A stretch of 64,000 bases of DNA from Calcarisporiella thermophila CBS 279.70 (lineage: Eukaryota; Calcarisporiellomycota): assembly GCF_041956535.1 (NCBI RefSeq), contig NW_027192204.1, forward strand, positions 615,905-679,904. The letters run 5' to 3'. Position 1 is the stretch's first letter, and the number at the start of each line of letters is the position of its first letter. A model generated the notes under the pieces. It saw only the letters and a program-made list of their open reading frames with translations, was not told where the DNA came from and searched no databases. Shown piece after piece: positions 12,175-24,609 of the stretch. The translations under genes were made by a program, and so were the position numbers.

Positions 12175-12845
12175 TTCTCCCCTCTTAGGAAACTTCCATT
12201 TCTACTGCTAATGATATTAATTGAATCACCATGGGCTAGCCCTAAAATCATTCATCGTATCTGTTGGGGGGGGGGGGGTGCAGGGAAGTGGATAATGACT
12301 ATTTTTCTTTGCACCTGGTCTATTGACTCGAGTTATAATATGTCTTCCTTCAGAATACTTCTAGGAACTAGTTTAAGCTCATTTCTTTCTTATACCAATC
12401 TCTATGTATACATATGATTTTGCTAGGGAATAATACATGTTTCCATTTTGCAAGACTTGTCCCCATCCAATTCGGGATGGTAAGACCAAATGGCCTAGGC
12501 GCAGGAAAAAAAAAATCAACTGCAAAATTTAAAAAAAGATTTAATCTGACGCATACCCTTGCTATTTTTGCAAATACTTGCATTTCCTTAAGAAAATCCA
12601 ATTAAGTATAACTTTGAGATGTCAACCGGTGTTCATTGCCAGGGAGTAAGAGGCGAAACCAAATTTGATATATGGAAGGTGAGAAAACGGAAAACAAAAG
12701 AAATAAAAGCCCACCCGAATTTTTTTTCCTTTGCCAAATATTCATAGGCTTCTCAATTTCCTAGTGACTCTCCCACTGTTTTTTTTTTCCCACCTTCCTG
12801 CCCTACGCGATTTCTCACCAGGTCACTACCAAATAACCGATTAAT
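12175..12845. other. intergenic region
   Basis: Contains a G-run at about 12267-12279 and A-rich stretches. No gene seen. Confidence 0.6.
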
Positions 12846-13616
12846 ATGGCAGACGTAGAAGCTGGCGGAGCCACTGCACCCGACACCGCAGCCGCGGCCC
12901 CTCCTGCTACAGGGGCGGCCACCACGACCACCGCACCCGCAGCCGCAACCCCGGCCGCACGCACGACGGCCAGCGGTTTGGGCCTCTGCGCCTTCGCACT
13001 GAGCTTTTTCATCCTCAACCTGTGGATTAGTGGAGCGTTGTAAGCTATCCCTCCATTGCCGTCTTCCCCCCCCCTCTTGCCTCGCTAATTCATAATTTTT
13101 TTTCTCCCGCTTCTCTCGAATAGCGGAGGAGAGGCTGCAACGCATCTAGTCCTTGGCGTCATCATTTTCTACGGAGGCGTCACCCAGTTTGTGGCGGGCT
13201 TATTTGAATTCCGAGCGGGAGACGCATTCTTCGGGACGGCCTTCTGCTCCTACGCGGCCTTCTTCCTCTCCTTTGCCGGGCTCGCCATGGCCGGGCAAAA
13301 CATCCCTTCGGGTTCGGGCCGCTTCACAGGCTCCGCTTCGGGGACATTTTTCATTCTCTGGTGCTTCTTCTCGCTTATCCTGCTGCTCGCGTCGCTCCGG
13401 CATCACTTCACCCATCTCTTCTTCCAGTTTCTTGTGTTCGTTGCATTCCTCTTGCTGGCCATTGGTGCATTTGTGAACAGCAATGGCACGCTCATTGCGG
13501 GGGCGGTGATCGGGATGGTCTCGGCCGTGCTTGCATGGTGGCATGGAATGGCCAAGCTGATCACCAGGGACACTTCCTACTTCAACCTCCCGCTTTTCCA
13601 TCGGGGTGGCAAATAG
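12846..13616 (+). CDS. Ato/Gpr1/Fun34/YaaH-family membrane transporter, divergent
   Basis: Exons 12846-13039 and 13124-13616 (228 aa). After an Ala/Thr/Pro-rich cytosolic N-terminus of about 40 residues come six predicted membrane helices. The family signature is visible as YGGVTQFVAGLFEFRAGDAF and GTAFCSYAAFF, the equivalent of the FGG..Q..AG..EF..GN.F and ATAFSSYG.FW motifs of acetate/ammonium exporters. The NPAPLGL signature that normally starts helix 1 is not present: the helix starts TTASGLGLCAFAL. In the family this motif lies at the pore constriction, so substrate choice may differ from acetate. Membrane localisation is confident; transported substrate is not. Confidence 0.85.
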
Positions 13617-14015
13617 TTAATCAAAAGGGGCGTGTATTTCGCTATTACTAATGCTTTGCTACATAATTCTAGTGTAATTGAATGTATTTGTTTGTTGTCT
13701 CTTACCTCTTTATTGTCTAGTATTAGCCGTGCTTTCGTCATATAATAGTAAACCAGAAAAAAAAAGACAGTAATCGGGCTAGCCAAGAATAAATAGGTGT
13801 ATAATTTAATTTTGACTCGATAAACTTTCATTTGGACCCCAATTCCTCTCCCCACGGCCGAAATTCACTGAGCCGATCCCTCGCTCAGAGCAGGTCTTAA
13901 ATCTTTCTGAAAATAAATACTGCACCACTCGATAAAAATCAATGTGCAAAAGCATCGTCTTTTTCCCCCCTCTTTTTTTCTATCCATAATCCATCACTGA
14001 AGAGACATTAGCGAT
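13617..14015. other. intergenic region between transporter and eL36
   Basis: AT-rich 3' flank followed by a T-rich run (13962-13979) just before the ribosomal-protein start. No further gene seen. Confidence 0.6.
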
Positions 14016-14679
14016 ATGTCGGCACCGCAGCAGAGAACCGGTATTGCCGCCGGCTTGAACAAGGGCTACATCACCACTCGTCGTGAGCTCCCAGTGAGGC
14101 CTTCGCGCAAGAAGGGGGTGAGTAAATCGCTTCGAACTATAATGGATGGATGGATGGGAGAGGAGGAGAGAGAGATGGGAGATTGGTATGGGGGAGAGGG
14201 ATGTCGAATGGATGCAGTTGTAGCGAAGGGCAAGCTGGAAGGATGAATGGATGGATGGATATATGATTCTCAATGAAATGAAGATGGCGGAAGATGCAGG
14301 ATCATCATGATCAAAATGTCTGATCGGCGATTTCAATTTTTCTTATACTCCTGTCTTTCTTTTGCTAGGCCCTGACCAAGCGCGTTAGCTTTGTCCGCAA
14401 CATTGTCCGCGAGGTGTGTGGTTTCTCTCCTTATGAACGCCGTGTTCTGGAATTGTTGAAGAACTCCAAGGACAAGCGTGCTCGTAAGCTTGCCAAGAAG
14501 AGGGTAAGGATGCTTGCCACCCGATCATTTGCTATTCCGGTATTTCGAGGAATTCATGGCTTGTATGCTAACATTGTTGTCTGCTTCCCCCATCTGATTA
14601 GCTCGGATCGTTGGTTCGTGCCAAGAAGAAGATCGATGAGCTCTCCAACGTCATTGCCGAGAGCCGTCGTGCTCACTAA
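14016..14679 (+). CDS. RPL36: 60S ribosomal protein eL36
   Basis: Exons 14016-14117, 14369-14503 and 14602-14679 give a 104-residue basic protein, the usual eL36 length. Recognised by [63 protein letters not shown] and the C-terminal [18 protein letters not shown]. It is a structural component of the large cytosolic ribosomal subunit. The first intron is long for this window (251 nt) and carries GGAT-type tetranucleotide repeats; an AATAAA follows the stop at about 14749. Confidence 0.97.
14130..14258. repeat. GGAT/GGAG short tandem repeats inside eL36 intron 1
   Basis: Runs of ATGGATGGATGG occur near 14143-14158 and 14245-14258 with a GAGAG stretch between them. All of it lies in the intron and is removed on splicing. 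Confidence 0.85.
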
Positions 14680-14932
14680 GCCATTTTACCCAAGAAAAAA
14701 TGCTACATTTTTTTTCTTTCGTCCTCGCTTACTCTCCTCTTCTTTGTGTAATAAACATTGCCATTGCTCTCATAGTATTCTCGGTCGATACCGCGTGTTG
14801 TGGCTTTGAAAATCTAACGTGGCAATTCATTTTTGGCCTTCAAAAAAAAATTCAGTTTCCTAAATTAACATAAGTGGTATCTGAGCTAGCTTTGAAGAGT
14901 TCCCAATCCTCTCTCCTCCCACCTCCTCCCCC

Positions 14933-17283
14933 TTGGCAACCGGAAAATCAATGGCAAGAATGCGCATCATTGCGCTTCTCTTCACTATTTCATCTCTCAC
15001 CCATTTTGCCTCCCCATATGCAAAGCTTTGGTCTCTCAGCGAGGACCCACTAGGGTTTCCGGGATACAACATTGTGATCCTCAAAGATTCTATTTCAAAT
15101 AGCACCGCTCTCGAATGGATAAAAGCCTACACCTCCTCATCCTCATCTTCCGAGGATCCAGCCCATGTAACTGACGATTCGATGCGGTACGAGCCGGTAA
15201 TTATGCGTGATAACAAGGGCAATCAGTTCCTCTGTAGAATCCCGCGCCCCTCAAACGAGACTGAGCATGATAGCACCAGGAAGCTAGAAGAAATGCAAAA
15301 AGAGCAGAAGGATGCGGTCACACTTGAACGCGAGGGAAAGATGAGAGGTTTGGAGCTTTTGGAGCCCCTAAAGACCCAGTGCTTGCTTTATGTAAGATGG
15401 ATTGCAATGTCGATCCCAGAGACTGCGTATTTTCGCGCATACATTAACAATTCTCTGCTTTTTTTTATTTCATAGCTGGAAACATTCTATCATTATCAGT
15501 ATTGCCATGGCATTGTTATCCGCCAATATAACTCCAATATTCCTGAGAACAGATTAAAGCTAAATGAGGATAAGAAGACGCTCAACTACATACTTTCTAG
15601 GTTCACCCATCCCGTTCTCAATTCACACGTGAATCCCCTCACCAATGAGCAAATGTTACCACACACTGAGCTGGTGAACAGCGGAGAAGGATACTATTTA
15701 AAGCAACGGTGGAGCGATGGGACCATATGTGAGGAAACAGGCAAGCCCAGGAGTATCGAAGTTCAAGTAATTGCTTTGCTCCACTTGATCGTGGGCATAC
15801 CTCATATTCACCCTTTTTTTCTTTTCCTTTATTCGTAAAGTTCCATTGTCATCTTCACAGCGAAGACGATCACATCGTCCATTATAACGAGCGCAGCACT
15901 TGCAATTACGTGATGGTGATCAACACTCCAAGGCTTTGCTTTGACCCCATTTTCACCCCAAATAAGCACTCAACAGTATACCCGATTCCGTGCAATCCGA
16001 TCGTGGACGACTTCACTTTTGCAAAGCGAATGGTAGATGCAACGCGGGCCATTGACGCAACGGCGTCAGGGGATGTGACGGACGCGTCCAAGAAAGATGC
16101 AAGCAAACCTGAATCGGACTCAGAGCGTTCTCAAGCCTCAAAGGGGAGAGTGGACGATGAGGGAAAAAATGAGAGAAAGGAAGGAGCAAAAGAGGACAAG
16201 TCAGAGGCGGGCCAGATATTCGACGAGATACTACAGTCGATGCTCGCTGGAAGACGAAACACAGAAGGGGACGACATGTTAACGCAACTGGTTTTCTCGA
16301 AGATATTAGGCGGTGATGCGAATAGTGGGTTAGCGGATATGATAAGAAAGTTTGCAAAGCAGCTAGACCCAGAAGGGGAAAAGGCAGGCAAGAAGGCAGA
16401 GGGGAGTGAAGAAGAGGAAAAAAAACGCCAAAAAGAGGCAAAAAATGAAGAGAAGGAGATTACTCCGCTCACCAAGTTGATCTTGATGCTCGAGCGTGAG
16501 GAAGATTTGGGGACACTGATTGAAGACGGAGTATCCGAGATTTTGCAGGTGTATGCGAACAAGGCCGCAAAGCCAGAGCCTGCAAGTGATGGCATGTCGG
16601 AATCGGGGAAGGAGCCTGCTGGGTCGGATCAAAAAGAACGCATCGCTCCCAAAGAAAAGCAAGGAGGGGAAGAAGCGGCCGCGGAGGAGAAAGAGCTCCC
16701 TACGCCGCTAACGCAGCTTTTATTGTCCTTTGCTGGAGATGGTGGCGACAATGGTGAAGCGCGTAACCCGAACCTAGCTGAAATGGCAGGAATGCTGCGG
16801 GCTCTTGCACCCATGCTGCAAGGATCTCCACCTAGCACGGATACGGCAAAAGAAAAGAAGCGTGAGGATAACGAGAGGGCAGATCAGCACGACCAGAGTA
16901 AGAACCAGCATGCTCCAAAGAACGACAAAGCGACGGCAGAGGAAGAAACAGTCACCCCCCTTACGCAGTTAATTCTTTCACTTGCAGACCACACCAATGG
17001 GGAGGACACCACTACCCGTGGCAGCGAGGATATGGGGATTGATTTCCTTCGTCAACTGAGTCAAGATGCTATTATTATTGATTTGCGGTCCAAAGCAAAA
17101 GAGGAGGCGAATAAGAAAAACGGAGAGGCGAAGAAGGAGCCTGCACCGGTGGAGGGGGGAGAACGCCCGCACGATGAGCTTTTCAAGTTTTTAAAGCAGT
17201 TTTCCCAGCAAGCGGCCACGGAGGAGGAAGAGGCGAAGGAGAAGAAGAAATCCGACAACGAGCGAAGAAAAGACGAACTATAA
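14933..17283 (+). CDS. YOS9: Yos9/OS-9 ER lectin of ERAD with KDEL tail
   Basis: Exons 14933-15391, 15476-15766 and 15841-17283 (730 aa). An N-terminal signal peptide (hydrophobic after MRIIALLF; Met1, Met7 or Met10 possible starts) precedes a PRKCSH/MRH mannose-6-phosphate-receptor-homology domain at about 145-300 with paired cysteines, CHGIVIRQY (Gln of the QREY glycan-binding set), RWSDGTICEETGKPRSIEVQFHC and the late CNYVMVINTPRLC. The protein ends in KDEL, an ER retrieval signal, matching the luminal location of Yos9. The known role is to read trimmed mannose glycans on misfolded glycoproteins and hand them to the Hrd1 ligase. The 430-residue Lys/Glu-rich C-terminal half is far longer than in yeast and contains an LTxLxxxxL motif four times, three of them as TPLTxLxLxL (see findings). 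Confidence 0.93.
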
Positions 17284-17610
17284 TGCACTATGCATGAGCC
17301 GATCCTTATTTTCGTGGTTACCTTTTTTTTTTCTTTTCTTATCCTGTAACTTTTTAGTGTCGTTCTGCATTCTGGTCCTATCTCTTTTGAAGGGGAAGAG
17401 AACGGGGTGACTTTATTAAGAAGCCTGTGGTATTCGAGCAGCGTTGTTTATAAATCTGATCTTTCTTGTTATCTTCTAAAATAGATGTATATTAACTAAA
17501 AACGAAAAGCACTAAGCACTAAGAATACTAAATATAAAAAAAATCAAAAAATATTAAAGGGTCCAATATCCCTGCACAGCAAACCGTGCATTGAGTTAGA
17601 AAAGCAGTTG
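17284..17610. other. convergent intergenic spacer
   Basis: Shared 3' region of Yos9 (+) and Str2 (-), AT-rich, no gene seen. Confidence 0.7.
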
Positions 17611-19483
17611 TTACGCCTCCGTCGTCTCCCCACTCTGCTTGGTTTCAGCCTCGCCCCCTCTCTCCTTTTGCACGATGTCTAGTGCTTGTTTAAAGCCTGC
17701 CAGCAGTTCTTCGGTGCTCTCTAGCCCAACCGACACTCGAACAAGATGTGCTGGTACTCCAAACTGCAATGCCCAGTCAAGCTCGTAATAATGGGCGAGA
17801 AGCGTGTATGGGCATGCAAGAGTGAAGTTGGTGCCTAGCGATGGGCCTTTGTGCACTGGAAGGTTGTCGAAAAAGACAGTTGCCATCTCGGGCGACTTCA
17901 GCACCACCGAAAACAGGCCTCCATACCCACCCTCGGGTGACTTGCAGGCCTCATAGTGATGCGACGTGATGAATTTCGGATAATAGATTTGCTCGACCAG
18001 GGGATGGGCGCGGAGGAACTCACAGAGCGCCTCCGCGTTATCGTCGATCTTCTTCGCGCGCTGGACGAAGTTGCGCGAGTTGCGCTCCAAGAAAATCGAG
18101 TCCTCGTGCCAAATGGCGTCCTCATATTCTTTGGCTAAGACGCCCTGGAGCACTTCATATTTGGGCGAGCTCGGGTTCAGAACGAAGCTGCCCCCCATCA
18201 CGTTGCTATCTCCGCTGAAAAGCTTTGTGAGACTCGACACCACAATGTCGGCGAAAGGCAACACCCGGACATTCACAAAGTTGCCAATGGTCTCGTCCAC
18301 GACAATGCAGAAGTCGTACTTGTCCGCGAGAGCTCGCAGTCGTGGCAGATCGGGCGACTTGAGGAGCGGATTGCTTGGAAACTCGCAAAATAGGGCAGAT
18401 ATGCGCTCACCTTCCTCCAGCAACTTTTCCAGTGCATCGATGTCGGCATCATCCCCACCTCCGAAAAAGTGGCAGCCCGGCCCGAATTTTTGAAGTACCT
18501 TGAGCGTGTCGGTATAAGGGAAACCAAAGCACACGCTCTTACGCGGCGTGCCGGCCTCAAGGATGTAGCGGTGGGCGTGGAATATCGCATTCATGCCGCA
18601 TGGGAACAGGTACACGTCATTTTCAGTGAGAGTAATACCGCGATCAGTGTTCTCTTCGGTAGTGCTGTTTTCATCCACGATTCCCGCGATGCGCCGCCGC
18701 AGTGCCAACTTCGCCTTCTCCGCAAATCCGAAATGAAGATTTCTACCATAGCGCTCCTCCACATAAGTGGTTTGATCTCGCCCGAGTTCATTCTGCAGCT
18801 CCTCCAAGGATTTTTCTTCCGCTGATGGGGAAACTGGCGTGGAAGATTTTTGCCTGTATCGATTTTTGAACCTTCCTCCCTTCCTTGCCTCCTCATCAAC
18901 TGTGCTTCCAGCAAGGCTCTCACGTTCTATAATTTGCAAGCAATACTCAGCCAGCCTCGAGGAAATTCCGTCGCCCGTGTGTTGCCAATAGGACTTGGCA
19001 GTGCTGAAGACATCCCTCGGGAAGAGCACCATATGCAAGGCTACCTTGGGTATTTCATCGTCAGGCTGAGGACGGAACGTCCATTCAGCAAGTCGAGGAG
19101 CCGTGGCGGGAGCACCATACTGCTTAATAAATTCACGGCATCGCTCCGCAGCCTTGCGAGAGGGAAAGAGCATCGCGGCCTCATTTGGGCGAGCAAATTT
19201 TTGTTCGCATCGAGAAGCAAGCTAAAATAAGGATGAGGATAAGATTTTACAGGGAAGAGGGACAAAAAAATGAAGCCACTACCTTTTGGATATCTTTATG
19301 AATGAAAAATCTCGGATACCCAGTTTGCATTGCGTTAAGAACCCGGGATTTGCCCTCTTCATAATCGACATTATCTTGCCATTTGGGAAGAGTCACGGAT
19401 ACGGCGTGCGGTGTGTACGCAGGAATAGGTGTGCCTAGTTCAGATGTTGGTTCCATCGTTAAGGATATCGGAGGAGGAGGCAT
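17611..19483 (-). CDS. STR2: cystathionine gamma-synthase (Str2 type)
   Basis: Exons (minus) 19483-19283 and 19221-17611, joined in phase 0, 603 aa. A fungal N-terminal extension (PKWQDNVDYEEGK, RFFIHKDIQ) precedes a fold-type-I PLP domain of the Cys/Met metabolism family: FPCGMNAIF, VDETIGNFVN (Asp that holds the pyridine nitrogen) and SSLTKLFSGDSNVMGG, in which Lys at about residue 399 should form the Schiff base. Known reaction: O-succinyl- or O-acetyl-homoserine plus cysteine to cystathionine, the forward step of transsulfuration towards homocysteine. The length agrees with the long yeast Str2 rather than the 400-residue bacterial MetB. Met10 is a possible alternative start. Confidence 0.93.
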
Positions 19484-20007
19484 AGCTTGGGCGAAATCCC
19501 CAGAATAATGAGGGATGAGGAGGTAAAATTTGGGGTCGAAATGGGGGTTGATTATAATTTAGATCTTTTGAGATATCAGTAAACTGATAGAGGCGCAGCT
19601 CTTCACGAAATTGGAAATTCCTGTAACCAACCATATATAATGGAGATTTGCGCGAAGTTAACGCGTAATATATTTAATTTCACGGGAACATAGAAGTAGG
19701 GGATGAGGCGTTAAAACGCGTAGTTTAAAGCCGAATTTAAAGTTCTTCTAGCTTTCTTTCCTTCGATTTTTCTTTGCTCTACGCGATTTCTCTTGAAAAA
19801 TCACGGAAACAAACACTGATTATTTGAACCCATCTCATATCGTAGTCCTGGAATTCCAACCCCTCTCCTCGATTGACAAACCTAAACTGCCGGCATTGAT
19901 TTGGATTAACTAACAACTACTTTTTTTTTATTGACGTATTGAAAGTGATTGATTACTAAGTGTATTCTTTTTCTTAGAAATTCCTCTAGAGTTCGAAAGC
20001 GAGCAAT
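19484..20007. promoter_or_regulatory. divergent promoter region of STR2 and chitin synthase
   Basis: Head-to-head spacing of 524 nt between the two start codons, with T-rich tracts (19921-19930) near the chitin synthase side. I see no factor site I can name. Confidence 0.5.
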
Positions 20008-23000
20008 ATGGGGAGTCGATACATGAGTCAGCCTTTAGACCGCACACGATTCTTGGGAACACCGCCGCCCTCGGCTGCGGCGCAAACACACGACACCTAT
20101 GTGGATATGGGTGAGTATTCGCAGGAGCCGATGCGCCCGCTCCCAGAACCTCCTTTGCCCCCACACTCCGCTGGAAGCATCCGAGACAGCGAAGATCTCC
20201 CGCCATACTCACGCTCCGAGCCTATTCCTCCAACCCACCGGATCTCGAGAAATCTGCCCATGCCCCCTCCCCACGGAGAGAGTCGCGTCTCGTCCTCGGC
20301 CCCCTCACACGTGCTATCTCCCCTCCCACCTGCTCATCACATCTCGATGAGTGCACCTTCACAAGCTCCACATCCTCTTCCCTGGACGACCGAGGAAATG
20401 GCCCTTGAGGCCAATAATGATCCAGTTCCCCCTCCTCATTTCAGCATGCCTGGCTCCTTCCCCTCTACTGTTGAGTTAGATCAACAATTGCTCGAGCGTT
20501 TGGAGGCAGGTCCTGTACCAAGCAGCTATGTCCCACCCCCTCTTCACTATGATGAGATGATTGCTATCGACCCATACGAAGTCCAGGAAAAGGAGCATTC
20601 CCCTTCACCTCCACCGCATGGCGCGATCAACCCAGCTCTTTCGCCGAACCACCTGGAACCAGGATCGGACGAAACTGTTCTTCAGATAGCCGAGCACTGG
20701 TCTGCGATCCAGCGAAGACGTTCCAAACGTCGCGTGCAGCTGGTGCGTGGCAATTTGGTGCTCGATTGCCCGGTGCCCACAAAGTTACTGCAGGCAGTTT
20801 CTCGAAGGGATCACGAAGAATTTACTCATGTGCGTTATACTGCTGCGACGTGTGACCCGAACGACTTTGCACGGAGTAACTACACTCTCCGTCAACGACT
20901 GTACAACAGGGAGACCGAGCTATTTATTGTCGTGACGATGTATAATGTATGTTTACGCATGTTCTTTTTGTATTTGCTGTGTCCGTCGCTAACGCTTTAT
21001 GTAGGAAGATGAGATTCTTTTCTGCCGCACTATGCATGGGGTGATGAAGAATATCGCACATCTTTGCTCACGTAAACGCTCGAAGACATGGGGTCCTGAG
21101 GGATGGAGGAAAGTTGTAGTGTGTATTGTTGCGGATGGGCGTAAAAAATGCGATCCCCGTGTGCTCTCCGTGCTTGCCTCCATGGGGGTGTACCAAGAGG
21201 GGATTGCGAAGAACATTGTGAACGGCAAAGAGGTTGCCGCTCACATCTACGAGGTAATTATGAGAGCGAAGATTTTTAATTGAACAATATAGGGAATTTC
21301 TGTGCTCCCTCACATATTCTTCATTTTAACCCATGATCTTGTGAAAAGTATACCACGCAGCTCTCGATTGATCCAGATCTTAAGTTCAAGGGCACGGACA
21401 AGGGAATTGTGCCCGTGCAAACCCTCTTCTGCCTTAAGGAGAAAAATCAGAAGAAGATAAATTCTCATCGCTGGTTTTTTAACGCATTCGGGCCCATTCT
21501 CCAGCCTAAGGTATGTGTGCTCTTGGATGTCGGCACAAGACCGGGCAACACCTCCATCTATCACCTGTGGAAGGCGTTTGATCTCAATCCCAAGATTGGT
21601 GGAGCATGTGGAGAGATATGCACCATGAAAGGCACGGCGGGCGTCAATCTGCTCAATCCGCTCGTGGCAGCCCAGAATTTTGAATACAAAATGTCCAATA
21701 TCCTCGATAAACCGCTCGAATCCGCATTTGGATATATTTCTGTGCTCCCAGGTGCATTTTCAGCGTACCGCTATATTGCATTGCAGAATGACTCATCGGG
21801 TAGGGGACCTCTAGCTCAATACTTTAAAGGCGAAAAACACGATTCCGGCGCGGGGATCTTCACAGCTAATATGTATCTTGCCGAGGATCGGATTCTTTGC
21901 TTCGAGCTGGTTGCAAAGAAGCACTCTTCCTGGCTACTGCAATATGTCAAGTCTGCCTTCGGCGAGACGGACGTACCCGACGCGGTACCTGAGTTTATAT
22001 CGCAGCGCCGGCGCTGGCTCAACGGATCATTTTTTGCCGCAGTGTACGCGCTCTATTATTGGGGTGGTATTTGGTCGACACAGCATAGCTTCTTTCGCAA
22101 GATGCTCTTGCAAGTCGAGTTCGTGTACAATTTTGTCAGCCTTATTTTTAGCTGGTTTGGACTCGGCAACTTCTACATCACGTTCTATTATCTCGGCCTT
22201 TCGATTGCTAGCCCGGCCACCGATCCTTTCGGTAATGGCTGGGGTCCGCGCGTGTTCGAAGGACTTCGGTATCTCTACCTGTTTTTGGTAGTTGTGCAAT
22301 TTGTGTGCGCGCTTGGGAATAGGCCTCAGGGGTAAACTATAAAATCTGCTCACTGTGACTTAATGGGAATCTGGCTTATCGGTGTTATTCTCTTTCAGAT
22401 CGAAGGCCCTATTCACTTTCTCCATGATCATATTCGGCGTGATCATGATGTTCATGCTTGGTACTGCATTCTGGCTTGCGGTGGTTGCGCTTCGCCAATC
22501 TGCACAAGAGGGCGCGCTAGTGAGTCTGAGCGTAGCATTGCAGAATAAGGAATTCCGTGACGTGATAGTTTCGATGGCTTCAACATATGGAGTTTACTTC
22601 TTGGCGAGCATTCTCTATTTGTCTCCATGGCATATGGTCACCTCGTTTATTCAGTACATGATTCTCCTTCCCTCCTACATTAATATTCTCAACATCTATG
22701 CCTTCTGTAACACACATGATGTTAGGTGATTGACAGACTTGATTACGTCACTCGCGAAAATACAGTTCACTCATAACTTGTACCTTGTTTATAGCTGGGG
22801 AACCAAGGGTGATAACAAGGTGAGCGTTGATTTGGGAGTGGCCGTTGCCGCGAAGCAGGATGAAGTGGAAATAGAGCTCCCGACTGAACAGAAGGACATC
22901 AATGCAATGTATGACGAAGCTTTGGCCGATCTGAAGCAGAAGCGAGTTGATCAACACCAGGTAAAGTTGCTTATCAATAACCACTAGATTAGTCTGAAGT

Positions 23001-23282
23001 CAAATTGCTGATGTTCTTGTGGAATAGAGCCGAGATGCAAAGACTAAGATGGAGGATTACTACAAGAGTTTTCGCACGCATCTCGTTCTCGCGTGGATCG
23101 CATGCAACGCAATTTTAGTCGCCGTAATAACCAGTCAAGGCTTCGACCCCTTGTTCACAGGTGGTCAAACTCTTGGCAATAAATACATGTCATTTTTGCT
23201 CTGGTGTGTTGCAGGACTTGCGGCTTTCCGTTTCTTGGGCTCGATAGCATACTTAATACAGTTTGGGCTATTTATGAAATAG
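20008..23282 (+). CDS. CHS: chitin synthase (division 1, class I-III type)
   Basis: Six exons: 20008-20946, 21005-21253, 21349-22331, 22399-22725, 22795-22960, 23028-23282; 972 aa. A Pro/His-rich disordered N-terminus (about 230 residues) leads to [12 protein letters not shown] and the glycosyltransferase-2 core: [42 protein letters not shown], then the processivity signature QRRRW at about 615-619, followed by the membrane region and SWGTKGDN, also diagnostic. The enzyme polymerises UDP-GlcNAc into chitin at the plasma membrane and extrudes it. No myosin or cytochrome-b5 domain is present, excluding classes IV, V and VII. The sub-class cannot be settled by eye. Confidence 0.96.
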
Positions 23283-23502
23283 ATATAAATTTTCATCTTT
23301 TATATAGGATTTTTTTTATATTTTGCATCAAAATTTTTTATTTTTCTTTTTTTTTTCTGGTTAAATCTATTTTATTTCCAACAGTAAAGGAGTGAATTGA
23401 TCAAAACCTTGGAGGTAACACTACTCTGAACAACAAAGCTTATATAGTATAGAGGATAATATTACATCAGTGGGAATAGTAAATTCCCACACACGATTTT
23501 AT

Positions 23503-24188
23503 TTAATTCCATCCCATCAACACCCCTGCTAGGATTACTCCCACGCTCCACATACTAACGCCTGCTACACTCATGGCGTCAGACTTTTTTGCAGTTGCAG
23601 TGACTGTTGGCATCGGGGATTGGGCGACAGATGAGGGTGAACTAGAGGCTAGGGCAGCTTGTAAGGGAGGTGATGCTGGTGGTTCGGGGGCAGCTGCAGG
23701 TTGTGGTGCCCCCGCCCCGCTAGCACTCTTGATGGAAAAGGGGGTTGAATAGGAAATATCGGGCGCAGATCCCATCACTATAGCATATTGATTTCCATCC
23801 GGAAGGTTACTAGGAACGTCCCACATGTACTGGCCAGAGGAGCCTTCTGCAGTCGCAGTAATAACGCCGACTTGCTGGAGTGCATGAGGGTCACCGAACA
23901 TTAGCTACGTTTTATGTTTATCAAATTAAAAGGGGCGTTGGATCCTGTTAAAGAGTAACAAAGTACCTTAATCGTGGTTGGGCCTTGTGATCCATTTTGC
24001 CTTTAAAACGTGAAGATTGCATTAACTTATCACAAGAAGAAACGCTTCAAGCCAACGCGGTATTACCATGAAATCAATGCTTTCTCTCCTGCCTTGAAGA
24101 TGGTTCCAGTAATAGGCGAGGTAATGTACGGAGCAGCACTCGCTCCAGCCGCAAACAATAGGAGTGCCAACGTTTTCATACAAGGCAT
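23503..24188 (-). CDS. Kre9/Knh1-like GPI-anchored Ser/Thr-rich cell-wall protein
   Basis: Three exons on the minus strand, 24188-24067, 24000-23967 and 23904-23503 (185 aa). A signal peptide (MKTLALLLFAAGASA region) is followed by ITSPITGTIFKAGEKALISW, QNGSQGPTTIK, LMFGDP and DVPSNLPDGNQYAIVMGS, the pattern of the fungal Ser-Thr-rich GPI-anchored/Kre9-Knh1 domain. A Pro/Ala/Ser linker and a C-terminal hydrophobic helix of about 20 residues fit GPI attachment. In the family these proteins sit in the wall or membrane and contribute to beta-glucan organisation; the exact role is unknown. The middle exon is only 34 nt. Confidence 0.88.
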
Positions 24189-24609
24189 AGTGAAGGAAAA
24201 AAAGTATGATCAATGAGGGATTTGGAACCGCCAGTATAATTATATATGTTTTAGTGTCAGCCAAAAATTGCCAGCCAAAAAATGTAGTTGACTCAAAAAT
24301 TCCGCTGGTTATATAGGGAATTCTATAATAAGGAAGTGAGGTACGTGTCTTGAAAATCCTTACAGGGCCTTAAAATATTTTTCAAATTTTTCAGCGGCCT
24401 TGCGTTAGAATTTGCCACCGAGTGGCGTAGCACAGCTTCTGGTTGATTTGGACTCCGAATTGGATTTTCCCATCCGGGGCATGAGATATTCGATACGAAA
24501 ATCTTTTCTCACCCCTTACGATATTCGATTTTAGGTGTACTCTATATAACCCCTCCTGAAAACCATGCAGTGCTTTTCCTTTAAAACCTTGATTAAAAGG
24601 AAGAGAAAG
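24189..24609. other. intergenic region, divergent spacer
   Basis: Lies between the GPI protein (-) and the M20 gene (+); AT-rich, no gene seen. Confidence 0.6.

Noticed and set aside
14130-14258. CRISPR-like or regulatory repeat in the eL36 intron
   Set aside because: Simple tetranucleotide repeats in a eukaryotic intron, without spacers.
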